Of a stretch of DNA of 64,000 nt, positions 57,038 through 64,000 are shown piece by piece (positions within the stretch are counted from its first letter, which is position 1; each line of letters opens with the position of its first letter). The stretch spans positions 62,001 through 126,000 of the forward strand of contig NZ_MTQO01000031.1 in assembly GCF_001984155.1 (NCBI RefSeq). Direction: 5' to 3'. Source of the stretch: Actinosynnema sp. ALI-1.44 (GTDB lineage Bacteria; Actinomycetota; Actinomycetes; Mycobacteriales; Pseudonocardiaceae). The position numbers and the translations under genes were made by a program. The notes below the pieces were generated by a model. It was not told where the DNA came from. It made no database searches and worked only from the letters and a program-made list of their open reading frames with translations.

Positions 57038-59653
57038 TTAGCCTGAGCTGCCGAGGCAGACGAACGGACGGCGGAACGGCTCGACGGCGATCGCGTCGGC
57101 CAGCGCCACAGCGGGTCGCGCGCCCGCGGCCAGGCGGCGGTGGTAGTCGTCCATCGCCGCCGCGGCCGCCTGGTCGCCGACCCTGCTCAGCGGGGCGACG
57201 ACAGTCTTGGACCCGTTCGCCAGCAACGCGCTGGCGAACCCCAACGCTTCGTCCCCCGGCCTGATCCGGTTGAGCGCCAGTTCACACGCGGCGAGCACGA
57301 CGTGCCGCGGCGGCTGGTTCAACCCGGCGATCTCGTGGGCGAACAGCGCGCCGTCGGCGAGTTCGAGCCTGGAGAACAACGCGTTCTCCGGCTCGTGCGC
57401 GCCGTGCGCCGCGATGTGCGCCAGGCCCGCGCCGTCGAGCGCTTCCAGCACAGCGGTCACCGTCGCGTCGTGCCCGGCGATCAGTCGTGCTGTGCCATGG
57501 TGGGCGCCGAGTTTGCCGATCTCACCGACAGCGGCGGGCAGGCCGAGCGACCGGACCAGGACGGTGTGGCCGTCCGGGCGCGTCCCGATGCGTTCGGCCG
57601 CCAGCCACGCCGTCGCGGACGGCGCCACGACCACCGGCCGTCCGTGCATGGATGGCAACGATCCCCAAGGGACACCGTAGAGCGCACCGGTGGGCACGAT
57701 CACGACATCCCGGCCGCCGATCAGCTGCCCCAACGGCCGCACGATCTGGCTGTCGACCTGGTCGGCCTGTTTGCGCGCCGAGGCAGACACCACCTGCACC
57801 ATCGGCACGGGCAGGTGGTCGGGCGCCAACGCGTTGAGGTCGACGTTCAGCATGCGCGCCCGCTTGCCCGCCTCGGCGGCCGATCCGAGGCGCGCGACGC
57901 GGACGTCGCCGTCCACCAGCACGACGGCGAGCAGTGAGTCCTGGGAGGCGACGAAACTGACCAGCGCCCGTTCGCCGAGGGCCCGCGCGACCTCGGCCAC
58001 CTGCACCACCGGCCGCGCCTTGCTCCGTTGCCCGGCGTGCCAGCCGAGTCGTTTGGCTTCCCGCAGCCGTTCCGCGCGGCGCGCCTGCAAGGCATGCGTC
58101 GGCAGGCCGTCGTGCTTGGCCTGGTGCACCGACTGGGTCAGGGTGCGGACCTCGGCGATGCACTCGACCAGCTCCGGGTTGTCCAGCCCGGACATGGGTT
58201 CGTACCGGTACGTCTGGGCGCGCGTGCGCTCCAGCCAGCCGAAGACCCTGCGTGGTTTCGCGTCACGCAGGACCAACCGGATCGCCAGGTCGGCCAACTC
58301 CTGGCCGTGCAGCGCGGTCCCGGACAGCAGTTCCAGCCCACCCATCCGGTCACGGACCTGGTCCAGTTCGGCCAGCCCCGCCCTGACCTGGCGCAGCGCC
58401 CGGCCTGGTTCCCCTTGGGCGACGGCCAGTTCGGCCCGGCACAGCCGCCGCAGCATCCGGTAGTCGATCGGGGTCAACCGGCCGGGGCGCGCGACCTGTT
58501 CCATCAGCTCGGCCGCCCTGGCGGTGTGGTGACGGCGGATCTCCAGGCGGACCGCCAACATCCGCGCGGTGGCGGCCTGGTCGGTCAGCTTCGGCACCGG
58601 GAGGCTGTCGGCGAACCGGACCACCCTGTCGGGCAACGAGCCGGGGACGGTTCCGGATCGCAGGGCCAGCAAGGTGTCCACACGCAGGCTGATGAGGTTG
58701 GCGTTCGCCACGCAGGTCTCGCAGCCGAACTGCTGCATCCGCTGGTGCGCGGAGCGCGCCATGGTCCGCGCCAGGTCCAGGTCGTCGGTCAGCAGTGCCG
58801 CTGTCGCCCGGTACAGCTCGGCGTCGGCCAGGTCCCGTGAGGCGCTGTCCTGTTCGCGCATCGCGGGCAGCGCCTCGTCGAGGTGGTTGCCCGCCTCGTC
58901 GGCCAGGCCCGCGGTCAGCAGAGCGTGTGCCTGCCCCATCCGCAGCAACGCGACACTGGCCTCATCGAGATCACGGTACGCGCGGTCGCATTGCTCGTAG
59001 CGGCGCAATGCTGCCGGGACGTCGCCACCGCGTAGCTCCAAGGTGCCGAGCATGCGTTCGAGATCGGCGGCGCGTGCGGGCAGGTCGTACTCGACAGCCA
59101 GGGTGATTCCCCTGGTCAGGGCTTCACGGGCGCGGCGCAGCAGACCAAGCCGGGTGCAGACCAGGCCGACGGAAGCCAGTGTCTTGACGAACGGCTCGAT
59201 GAACCGCCGCGGGTCGTCCGTGTCGGTGAGGCACCGTTCCTGCTGGCTCACCGAGGAGTCCAGCGACTTGAGGCTCTCCTCGTTGCGCCCGGCGCCCAAC
59301 AGCAGTACGGCGTAGTTGTTGTCGACGTTCGCGGTCAGCTCCGCCCGATCCAACGGGTCGGCCACGGTCGCGATCAGTGACCGGACGTCATCCAGCCGGG
59401 ACAGCCCGACCGCGAGTCCATCGGTCTCGGCCACGAGCGCGGCGAGGCTGCAGGCCAACCTGATCTTGACCCCGAGCCACTCCTCTTTCACCGCCGGGTC
59501 GGCCGGTGCGGCCGTGTCGAGCAGTTCGGTGCCCTGCTGGGCCAGCTGGATGGCTTGTCCTTGCTTGCCGACGCAGTAGGCGTCCACTGCCGCGCGGTGG
59601 AGCTCACGTGCCCGCACAATCACTTGTGCGGCGGTCGGCGGCGGCTTCGTCAC
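57038..59653 (-). CDS. TPR-CHAT protein (caspase-like peptidase domain)
   Basis: The protein of about 871 residues has an N-terminal helical region of TPR-like hairpins (roughly residues 15-560; examples VDAYCVGKQGQAIQLAQQGTELL and ALRRYEQCDRAYRDL) and a C-terminal CHAT domain. The CHAT catalytic dyad is present: the histidine in GLAHIAAHGAHEPEN and the cysteine in HVVLAACELALNRI. CHAT proteins are caspase-related peptidases, in bacteria often parts of conflict or cell-suicide systems. GTG 59653 is chosen; CATAGT lies 9 nt upstream (59668-59663) and no Shine-Dalgarno exists, suggesting a leaderless mRNA. A longer start at 59731 would cross a terminator. The small peptide gene upstream is its only neighbour on this strand. 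Confidence 0.87.
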   Translation of the reverse strand: MTKPPPTAAQVIVRARELHRAAVDAYCVGKQGQAIQLAQQGTELLDTAAPADPAVKEEWLGVKIRLACSLAALVAETDGLAVGLSRLDDVRSLIATVADPLDRAELTANVDNNYAVLLLGAGRNEESLKSLDSSVSQQERCLTDTDDPRRFIEPFVKTLASVGLVCTRLGLLRRAREALTRGITLAVEYDLPARAADLERMLGTLELRGGDVPAALRRYEQCDRAYRDLDEASVALLRMGQAHALLTAGLADEAGNHLDEALPAMREQDSASRDLADAELYRATAALLTDDLDLARTMARSAHQRMQQFGCETCVANANLISLRVDTLLALRSGTVPGSLPDRVVRFADSLPVPKLTDQAATARMLAVRLEIRRHHTARAAELMEQVARPGRLTPIDYRMLRRLCRAELAVAQGEPGRALRQVRAGLAELDQVRDRMGGLELLSGTALHGQELADLAIRLVLRDAKPRRVFGWLERTRAQTYRYEPMSGLDNPELVECIAEVRTLTQSVHQAKHDGLPTHALQARRAERLREAKRLGWHAGQRSKARPVVQVAEVARALGERALVSFVASQDSLLAVVLVDGDVRVARLGSAAEAGKRARMLNVDLNALAPDHLPVPMVQVVSASARKQADQVDSQIVRPLGQLIGGRDVVIVPTGALYGVPWGSLPSMHGRPVVVAPSATAWLAAERIGTRPDGHTVLVRSLGLPAAVGEIGKLGAHHGTARLIAGHDATVTAVLEALDGAGLAHIAAHGAHEPENALFSRLELADGALFAHEIAGLNQPPRHVVLAACELALNRIRPGDEALGFASALLANGSKTVVAPLSRVGDQAAAAAMDDYHRRLAAGARPAVALADAIAVEPFRRPFVCLGSSG

Positions 59654-59693
59654 AGGCACACCACTATGACAACACAGAACGTAGCGTAATGAA

Positions 59694-59725
59694 GCCCGCC
59701 GGTCTGGGGTGCCAGTCCGGCGGGC
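59694..59725 (-). terminator. Hairpin between the small peptide gene and the CHAT gene
   Basis: GCCCGCCGG (59694-59702) pairs with CCGGCGGGC (59717-59725) over a 14-nt loop, 18 bp after the small peptide stop. It probably separates the peptide transcript from the CHAT gene's own promoter. Confidence 0.65.
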
Positions 59726-59743
59726 CATCACGCTGGGTGAGGC

Positions 59744-59959
59744 CTACTCACCCGTCTTGTGGATGCACCCGCCCGAGCACGCCGGGGTGTGGACGTGGCC
59801 GTCCCCTTCGGTGTGGACCGGGTGCTCGTTTTCCTTTGGCTGCTCGACGGGCGCCGGGTTCGTGGTCGCCGTGGTCGTAGTCGCCGTGGTCGTGGTGCCA
59901 GCGGCGCCGATGGCCTCGTCCTCGCCCGGGAAAACGTTTTCCTTGGTGCTGGTGGTCAT
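59744..59959 (-). CDS. 71-residue peptide with Thr-rich linker and His/Cys tail
   Basis: GGGGAGG lies 9 nt before the ATG, an excellent ribosome-binding site, so this is a real small gene. The product starts with an acidic head (MTTSTKENVFPGEDEAIG), continues through a Thr/Ala linker of about 15 residues and ends with a tail rich in His and Cys: HPVHTEGDGHVH, then PACSGGCIHKTGE. Six His and two Cys in 30 residues suggest metal binding; the head-linker-tail layout also recalls leader-core peptides. I know no family for it. It is encoded just upstream of the CHAT gene on the same strand, with a terminator between. Confidence 0.7.
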   Translation of the reverse strand: MTTSTKENVFPGEDEAIGAAGTTTTATTTTATTNPAPVEQPKENEHPVHTEGDGHVHTPACSGGCIHKTGE

Positions 59960-60540
59960 CTTGATCTACCTCCCCTGTCGATCTGGCGGTTACGCCATAT
60001 GTGGACGCGAGCGGTCGAAACTGACCCCTGTTCTCGCTGTGCGTCCCCTGTTCGTCGGTCCCTCCACCGCGAACGGCCTAATAGTGTCACAACGGAGCAA
60101 TGATCGGTAAGAAAATCTTCACTGGGCGTAGCTTGTTGTGAATGTCTCTTCGATGTATCCAGCGGCGCAACGGTTCCCCGGACGCGAGAAAGGACCGTCC
60201 AATTGGACGGTCCTTTGCATCCGAATGACGGCGCTATGACACATAGGCGGAGCCGACCCGGGCCTCATCGACGAGCAAACCCTGACGACCGGCCGTCTCC
60301 ACCTCGAGAAAATGTCACCGCTGTCCCCAGTGGACACAAGCTTACCTCCGACCTTTTGCCCCACTGGACACACAAACCACGCATTGCGGGTTCAGAGACG
60401 CTGATACGTCCGATCTCTTCTCTTGACGATGGGAGGCGGATGCAGTAGACCCTACGTATGTAACCGTTTTCGCCAAGTTACATCGAGGCGGTTGCCGAAC
60501 ACCGGAGACCTTCGCCAGCGCGAGCCGAGGGAGACCGACC
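59960..60540. other. Gene-free region with promoter of the small peptide gene and a perfect palindrome
   Basis: This 581-bp stretch holds no gene I can support. The 150 bp next to the peptide gene must carry its promoter. At 60189-60216 there is a 28-bp perfect palindrome, AAAGGACCGTCC-AATT-GGACGGTCCTTT, which would form a 12-bp stem with a 4-nt loop and a T-run, a plausible terminator or protein-binding site. CCAGTGG at about 60319 and CCACTGG at about 60362 form a weaker dyad. Confidence 0.55.
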
Positions 60541-61956
60541 GTGAGCAGCAGGCACACGAGACGAGATGTCCTGCGGGGCGTCGGCCTCGCCGCCGGCGGA
60601 CTGCTCACCGGAACCGGTGTCCCGACGCGAGCGGCCGCCGGGGTCGACGCTGCCGGGGCCAAGCCGCCAGACCAGTGGAGACTGGTACCGCACATCCTCG
60701 GCAGGATCCGTCCGCCCACGTTTCCCGCACGGGTGTTCCCGATCACCTCGTACGGCGCCGTGGGCGACGGCCGGACCATGAACACGGCCGCCATCAACAA
60801 CGCCATCGAGGAGTGCGGCCGAAGCGGTGGCGGGCGGGTACTCGTCCCGCCCGGCGTGTTCCGCACCGGCGGCATCCGGATGCGCAGCGGGGTCGACCTG
60901 CACGTCGCCGAAGGCGCCACCCTGAAGTTCAGCAACGACCCCAAGGATTTCCTCCCCCTCGTGCTGGTCCGCTGGGAAGGCACGCTCTGCTACAACTACC
61001 AGGCGTTCATCTACGCCTTTCGCCAGCAGGACATGGCGATCACCGGATCCGGCACCATCGACGGCGACGCCCCCAACGGGCCGTGGCCGGGCTGGGGCGC
61101 GGGTTCGACACCGGAACTGCGCAAGATGGGAGAGGACGGCGTGCCCGTCGAGCAGCGGATCATGGGTGAGGGAAAGCGCATGCGCCCCAACATGATCCAG
61201 TTCGTCGACTGCCGCAATCTGCTGGTGCGGGACGTACACCTGCGCAACCCCGCGATGTGGACACTGCATCCGGTGTTCTGCTCGAACGTGACGGTCCGCA
61301 ACGTCCACATCTACAGCACGAACTCGCAGGGCGACGGCGTCGACCTCGACTCGACGAGCCACGCCCACGTGGTCGGCTCGCGCTTCAACACCAACGATGA
61401 CTGTGTCGTCCTCAAATCTGGTCGGGATGCCGACGGGCGGCGGATCGGCATCCCGACCTCCTTCGTGGTGGTCGAACGCTGCAAGTTCTCCGGGCGGTGG
61501 GGCGGGATCACCGTCGGCTCGGAGTCCTCCGGCGGTGTGCACGACGTGTTCTGCCGCGACTGCGAGGTCAACGCGCCGGACTTCCCCGGCCACTACCCGG
61601 TCAAGCACGCGTTGTACATCAAGACGAACTCCGACCGCGGTGGCGTGGTCGACGGTGTCCACTTGCGAAACATCAAGGGCCGCGCCGTGGAACGCGAAGT
61701 CCTGTACGCCAGCATGTACTACAACGGCGGCGGGTCCGCCAACCACTACCCCACCCTCAGGAACCTGACGGTCGACAAGATGACCGTCGCGGGCGGCCGG
61801 AAGGCCATCCACCTCGACGGCCTGCCGGAAAGCCACATCCGCGACGTGACGATCACCGACAGCGAGTTCACCGGGATCGCGGAGCGGAACACCATTCGCA
61901 ACGCCGACGACGTCGTGTTGCGCGGAGTGCGTGTCAACGGCGAGCCGGTCGGTTAG
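60541..61956 (+). CDS. Secreted GH28 (polygalacturonase)-like parallel beta-helix enzyme
   Basis: A twin-arginine signal (RRDVLRGVGLAAGG) precedes a right-handed beta-helix of the GH28/pectin-active type: ITSYGAVGDGRTMNTAAINNAIEEC, GRVLVPPGVFRTGGI, and the catalytic region with GDGVDLDS and NTNDDCVVLKSG (the two-Asp pair). Two usual GH28 positions differ: the His of the HGG/GHG motif is Trp here (GRWGGITVGSE), and the Arg of RIK is Tyr (LYIKTNSDRGG). The enzyme may therefore act on a substrate other than polygalacturonate. No other pectin genes are nearby. Confidence 0.86.
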   Translation: MSSRHTRRDVLRGVGLAAGGLLTGTGVPTRAAAGVDAAGAKPPDQWRLVPHILGRIRPPTFPARVFPITSYGAVGDGRTMNTAAINNAIEECGRSGGGRVLVPPGVFRTGGIRMRSGVDLHVAEGATLKFSNDPKDFLPLVLVRWEGTLCYNYQAFIYAFRQQDMAITGSGTIDGDAPNGPWPGWGAGSTPELRKMGEDGVPVEQRIMGEGKRMRPNMIQFVDCRNLLVRDVHLRNPAMWTLHPVFCSNVTVRNVHIYSTNSQGDGVDLDSTSHAHVVGSRFNTNDDCVVLKSGRDADGRRIGIPTSFVVVERCKFSGRWGGITVGSESSGGVHDVFCRDCEVNAPDFPGHYPVKHALYIKTNSDRGGVVDGVHLRNIKGRAVEREVLYASMYYNGGGSANHYPTLRNLTVDKMTVAGGRKAIHLDGLPESHIRDVTITDSEFTGIAERNTIRNADDVVLRGVRVNGEPVG

Positions 61957-62021
61957 GCAATACCTGGTGTACAAGCGAACCGGGACGAAGTCGTACTTCG
62001 ACTACGTGAGTCCTGGGTGGA

Positions 62022-62213
62022 CTACGTCCGCCGGCGGCGGGCGCCCCAGACGACGAGCACCACGCCACCGGCGACGCAAACCAGGCCGATGCTGGTCCAC
62101 AGCCGTTCGCCGGTCATGAAGCTACCGGTGATGTAACCGAGTCCTTGGCCGGTCCACACGCCGCCCACCAGGATCAGCAGGGCGCCGAGGACGATCGGGA
62201 GCCATGTGCGCAT
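62022..62213 (-). CDS. Small integral membrane protein (63 residues)
   Basis: The frame from ATG 62213 encodes two transmembrane helices (LPIVLGALLILVGGVWTGQG and TSIGLVCVAGGVVLVVWG) joined by a short loop with TGERLW, and ends in RRRR, a positive-inside tail. It resembles the small two-helix proteins often found in actinobacteria and has no known function. A start at 62255 would add 14 residues with no clear ribosome-binding site. It lies 60 bp downstream of the metallophosphoesterase gene stop on the same strand. Confidence 0.72.
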   Translation of the reverse strand: MRTWLPIVLGALLILVGGVWTGQGLGYITGSFMTGERLWTSIGLVCVAGGVVLVVWGARRRRT

Positions 62214-62273
62214 ACCCCATCGTCCCATCCCGCCCAGGACGGCATCCCAGGACAACCATCTCAGCGCAGCATC

Positions 62274-64000
62274 TCAGCGCAGCATGAATTCCCGGCGCGC
62301 GAGCGGGCGGTCGACGATCCGGAAGTCGCCGAGCCAGCCGTAGAAGCTCTTGCCGATCCTGCGGTCGTAGTTGGACGCGCCGACCAGCCAGGCGTCGCCG
62401 ACCGCGGGCAGCCCGACCGCGGGGGTGGACGGGTTGCGCAGCAGCTTCGAACCGTCCACGTACAGGGTGGTGGCGCGGCCGTCGTTGACCACCGCTACGT
62501 GCCACCACTTGTCGGCGGGCAGCTCGTGCCCCCAGTTGGTGGAGATCCCGTTCTGGTTGAGCGGGAAGACCGCCCACTGCAGCTGGCGCCCGCCCGAGAG
62601 GGCGAGCGACGCCACCGCTTCCTTGGTGTCGTCGCCCGTTTTGCCCGCGTCGGCGCCGGAGCCGAGCCGGGACAGCAGCGCGCACCAGGCGTTCGAGTCG
62701 TTGAAGTCCTTCGGCAGCTTGAAGAAGGTCTCGATGGTGTATCCACGGTGGAACGTCGCCTTGGTCAGCGGCGCCCCGGCCGTGGTCCTGAAGTACGCGT
62801 CCTTGAGGAAGACGCTGCCATGTCCCGGCTGCCCCTGGTGGTGCTCGGTGGTCCACTGTGGTGTGTTCTGGGCGACGAGGTGGTTGCCGTTGCCCGACAG
62901 GTCGCGCGTGTCCCGGCTGTCGAAACGCCAGTACGCCAGCGTACCGGGGATCACGACCTCGCGGACCGGACGCGGTCCCGGCGCCGGGATCGGGTCGAAC
63001 CCGGCGAACCGCTTGGCGAAGTCGATCTCCAGCGTGAAGTAGTCGTCCGGGCCGGAGCGTGTGATCTCCTGCTGCGCCAGCGCGCTCAGTGAACGCTGAC
63101 CTTGAAGCCACGGCGAGAACGTCTCGACGTCGATCACGCCGCGCGCGAGGTCGAAGTGGTACAGCCGGATCATCGCACTGCCGCCGTAGTAGCGGTCCTG
63201 GTAGTTGGTGATGTGCGCGTGCACCTCGTTTCCCGCGGTGTTGCGCAGGACGGTACGTCCCGGCGGCCAGTAGTGCCCGTTGAGCGCCAGGAAGATCTGG
63301 TCGTTGTCCTTGACGAGGTCGTTCCACAGCTGCTGGCCGAAATCGGACAGAACGGCCTTGCCGTCGCCGCTGTCGGCGTGCACGAACTCGTGCGTGGTGA
63401 GGATGACCGGGCTGCGCGGGTGTTTGCGCATCACCTCACGGGCCCAGGCGACGCTGCCTGCCGACGGCCGCCAGTCCATGGCCAGTACGACCCACTCCTT
63501 TCCGGCCGCCCGGAACACGTGGTACGAGTTGTAGCCGTCCCGAGTCGCACCGCGGAACGAGGGGCTGTGGCGGAACCGCTGCGGGCCGAACTCGCTCAGG
63601 TAGGGGCTCGGGCCGCGTTGGTCGTCCTTGGACGCGTCGATGTCGTGGTTGCCCGCCAGCACGCTGTACGGGAACCGGTCGAGAATCCGGAAAGTGCGAC
63701 TGATCGACGTGAACTCGCTGCGCAGGCCGTTCTCGGTCATGTCACCGAGATGGGCGGCGAAAACCGTGTTGTGCTCGCGCGCTGTGTCCACAATGTAACG
63801 AAGTGAAGCCTCGAGGGGCGCCGAGTCACCGCGGTCGCGGTCGTAGAGGTACTGCGTGTCCGGGATGACCGCCACGGTGAACCGCGGGCTGTCCGCGTCC
63901 GGCCTGGGGAAACCCTGGGCGGTGGGTTCGGCGGACGCGACACCGGGCAGAGCCGCGGCGGCAGCGGGCAGCAGACCCGCGTTGAGCAGGAAAAGACGTC
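62274..64000 (-). CDS. Secreted metallophosphoesterase with C-terminal LamG-like domain (5' end outside window)
   Basis: The frame is open to the right edge and shows, at its upstream end, a twin-arginine-like signal region (R-LFLLNAGLLPAAAA) cut by the window. The calcineurin-type domain has metal motifs PDTQY, HLGDMTENG, AGNHD, THEFVH and NGHYWP, so a two-metal phosphoesterase is likely. From about residue 360 of the visible part a concanavalin/LamG-type domain follows (FHRGYTIETFFKLP, WWHVAVVNDGRATTLYVDG, WLGDFRIVDRPL). The substrate is unknown; it could be a phosphodiester in polymers or phospholipids. The start codon lies a few codons past 64000. Confidence 0.87.
   Translation of the reverse strand, partial: RLFLLNAGLLPAAAAALPGVASAEPTAQGFPRPDADSPRFTVAVIPDTQYLYDRDRGDSAPLEASLRYIVDTAREHNTVFAAHLGDMTENGLRSEFTSISRTFRILDRFPYSVLAGNHDIDASKDDQRGPSPYLSEFGPQRFRHSPSFRGATRDGYNSYHVFRAAGKEWVVLAMDWRPSAGSVAWAREVMRKHPRSPVILTTHEFVHADSGDGKAVLSDFGQQLWNDLVKDNDQIFLALNGHYWPPGRTVLRNTAGNEVHAHITNYQDRYYGGSAMIRLYHFDLARGVIDVETFSPWLQGQRSLSALAQQEITRSGPDDYFTLEIDFAKRFAGFDPIPAPGPRPVREVVIPGTLAYWRFDSRDTRDLSGNGNHLVAQNTPQWTTEHHQGQPGHGSVFLKDAYFRTTAGAPLTKATFHRGYTIETFFKLPKDFNDSNAWCALLSRLGSGADAGKTGDDTKEAVASLALSGGRQLQWAVFPLNQNGISTNWGHELPADKWWHVAVVNDGRATTLYVDGSKLLRNPSTPAVGLPAVGDAWLVGASNYDRRIGKSFYGWLGDFRIVDRPLARREFMLR

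Noticed and set aside
60119-60373. 84-codon minus-strand frame in the gene-free region
   Set aside because: It runs through the 28-bp palindrome, has no ribosome-binding site and its composition is not protein-like.
1-64000. CRISPR arrays, tRNA and rRNA genes
   Set aside because: I looked for spaced direct repeats, cloverleaf-like segments and rRNA motifs and saw none; a covariance-model search would be needed to exclude a tRNA formally.

Overview
This window is high-GC, gene-dense actinobacterial DNA. Several signs point to a filamentous actinomycete, probably of the Pseudonocardiales: a mycothiol-dependent formaldehyde dehydrogenase, a LAL-type LuxR regulator, SARP/AfsR regulator remnants, snapalysin, many GTG starts and several likely leaderless genes. 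The genus is an inference. I saw no rRNA, tRNA or CRISPR array.
Layout. 1-2.1 kb: the 5' end of an NRPS gene that opens with an adenylation domain, preceded on the same strand by a serine hydrolase resembling the penicillin-binding-protein-type thioesterases that release and cyclise peptides in trans. 2.6-5.2 kb: housekeeping-like genes (TVP38 membrane protein, SRPBCC protein, MenC, glutathione peroxidase). 5.2-15.6 kb: a secreted carbohydrate-oxidation set (TIM-barrel isomerase, ThuA/sugar dehydrogenase/PKD protein, repeat protein), an NMT1-type ABC transporter, and a divergent LacI regulator plus enolase-superfamily enzyme, with three LacI-type operators between the two arms. 15.9-22.7 kb: two IS200/IS605-type TnpB elements, one decayed and one intact, each inserted at the end of a host gene. 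22.7-27.3 kb: NADAR, CopC, snapalysin, flavin monooxygenase, DUF4360 and GGDEF proteins.
27.3-32.3 kb: a PucR regulator divergent from a DUF917 / HyuA-like / DUF917 operon that is decaying; one DUF917 copy is a pseudogene and the HyuA-like protein lacks its phosphate-binding motifs. 32.4-34.8 kb: two tandem SARP-NB-ARC-TPR regulator pseudogenes. 35.2-41.3 kb: a compact lanthipeptide locus (LanM synthetase, a small Ser/Thr-rich peptide with no cysteine, and a LAL regulator). 41.5-50.3 kb: an AlkZ-type winged-helix protein, TPR proteins, a pair of acyl-CoA dehydrogenases with a QsdR/TetR-type regulator, a histidine phosphatase, an XRE-type protein and an acyl-CoA ligase. 50.4-57 kb: a polymerase I-like protein, then a phosphonate-use locus (GntR, phosphonatase-like HAD, FAD oxidoreductase, PhnD-PhnC-PhnE). 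57-60 kb: a TPR-CHAT protease-like protein behind a 71-residue His/Cys-tailed peptide. 60.5-64 kb: a GH28-like secreted enzyme, a small membrane protein and a secreted metallophosphoesterase-LamG protein cut by the window edge.
The strongest leads are the LanM locus with a cysteine-free candidate precursor, the two TnpB elements whose flanks can be rejoined into host reading frames, the PBP-type thioesterase beside the NRPS, the CHAT/small-peptide pair, a hairpin family found at two convergent gene junctions, and a phosphonate pathway in which an oxidase appears to replace the usual transaminase.
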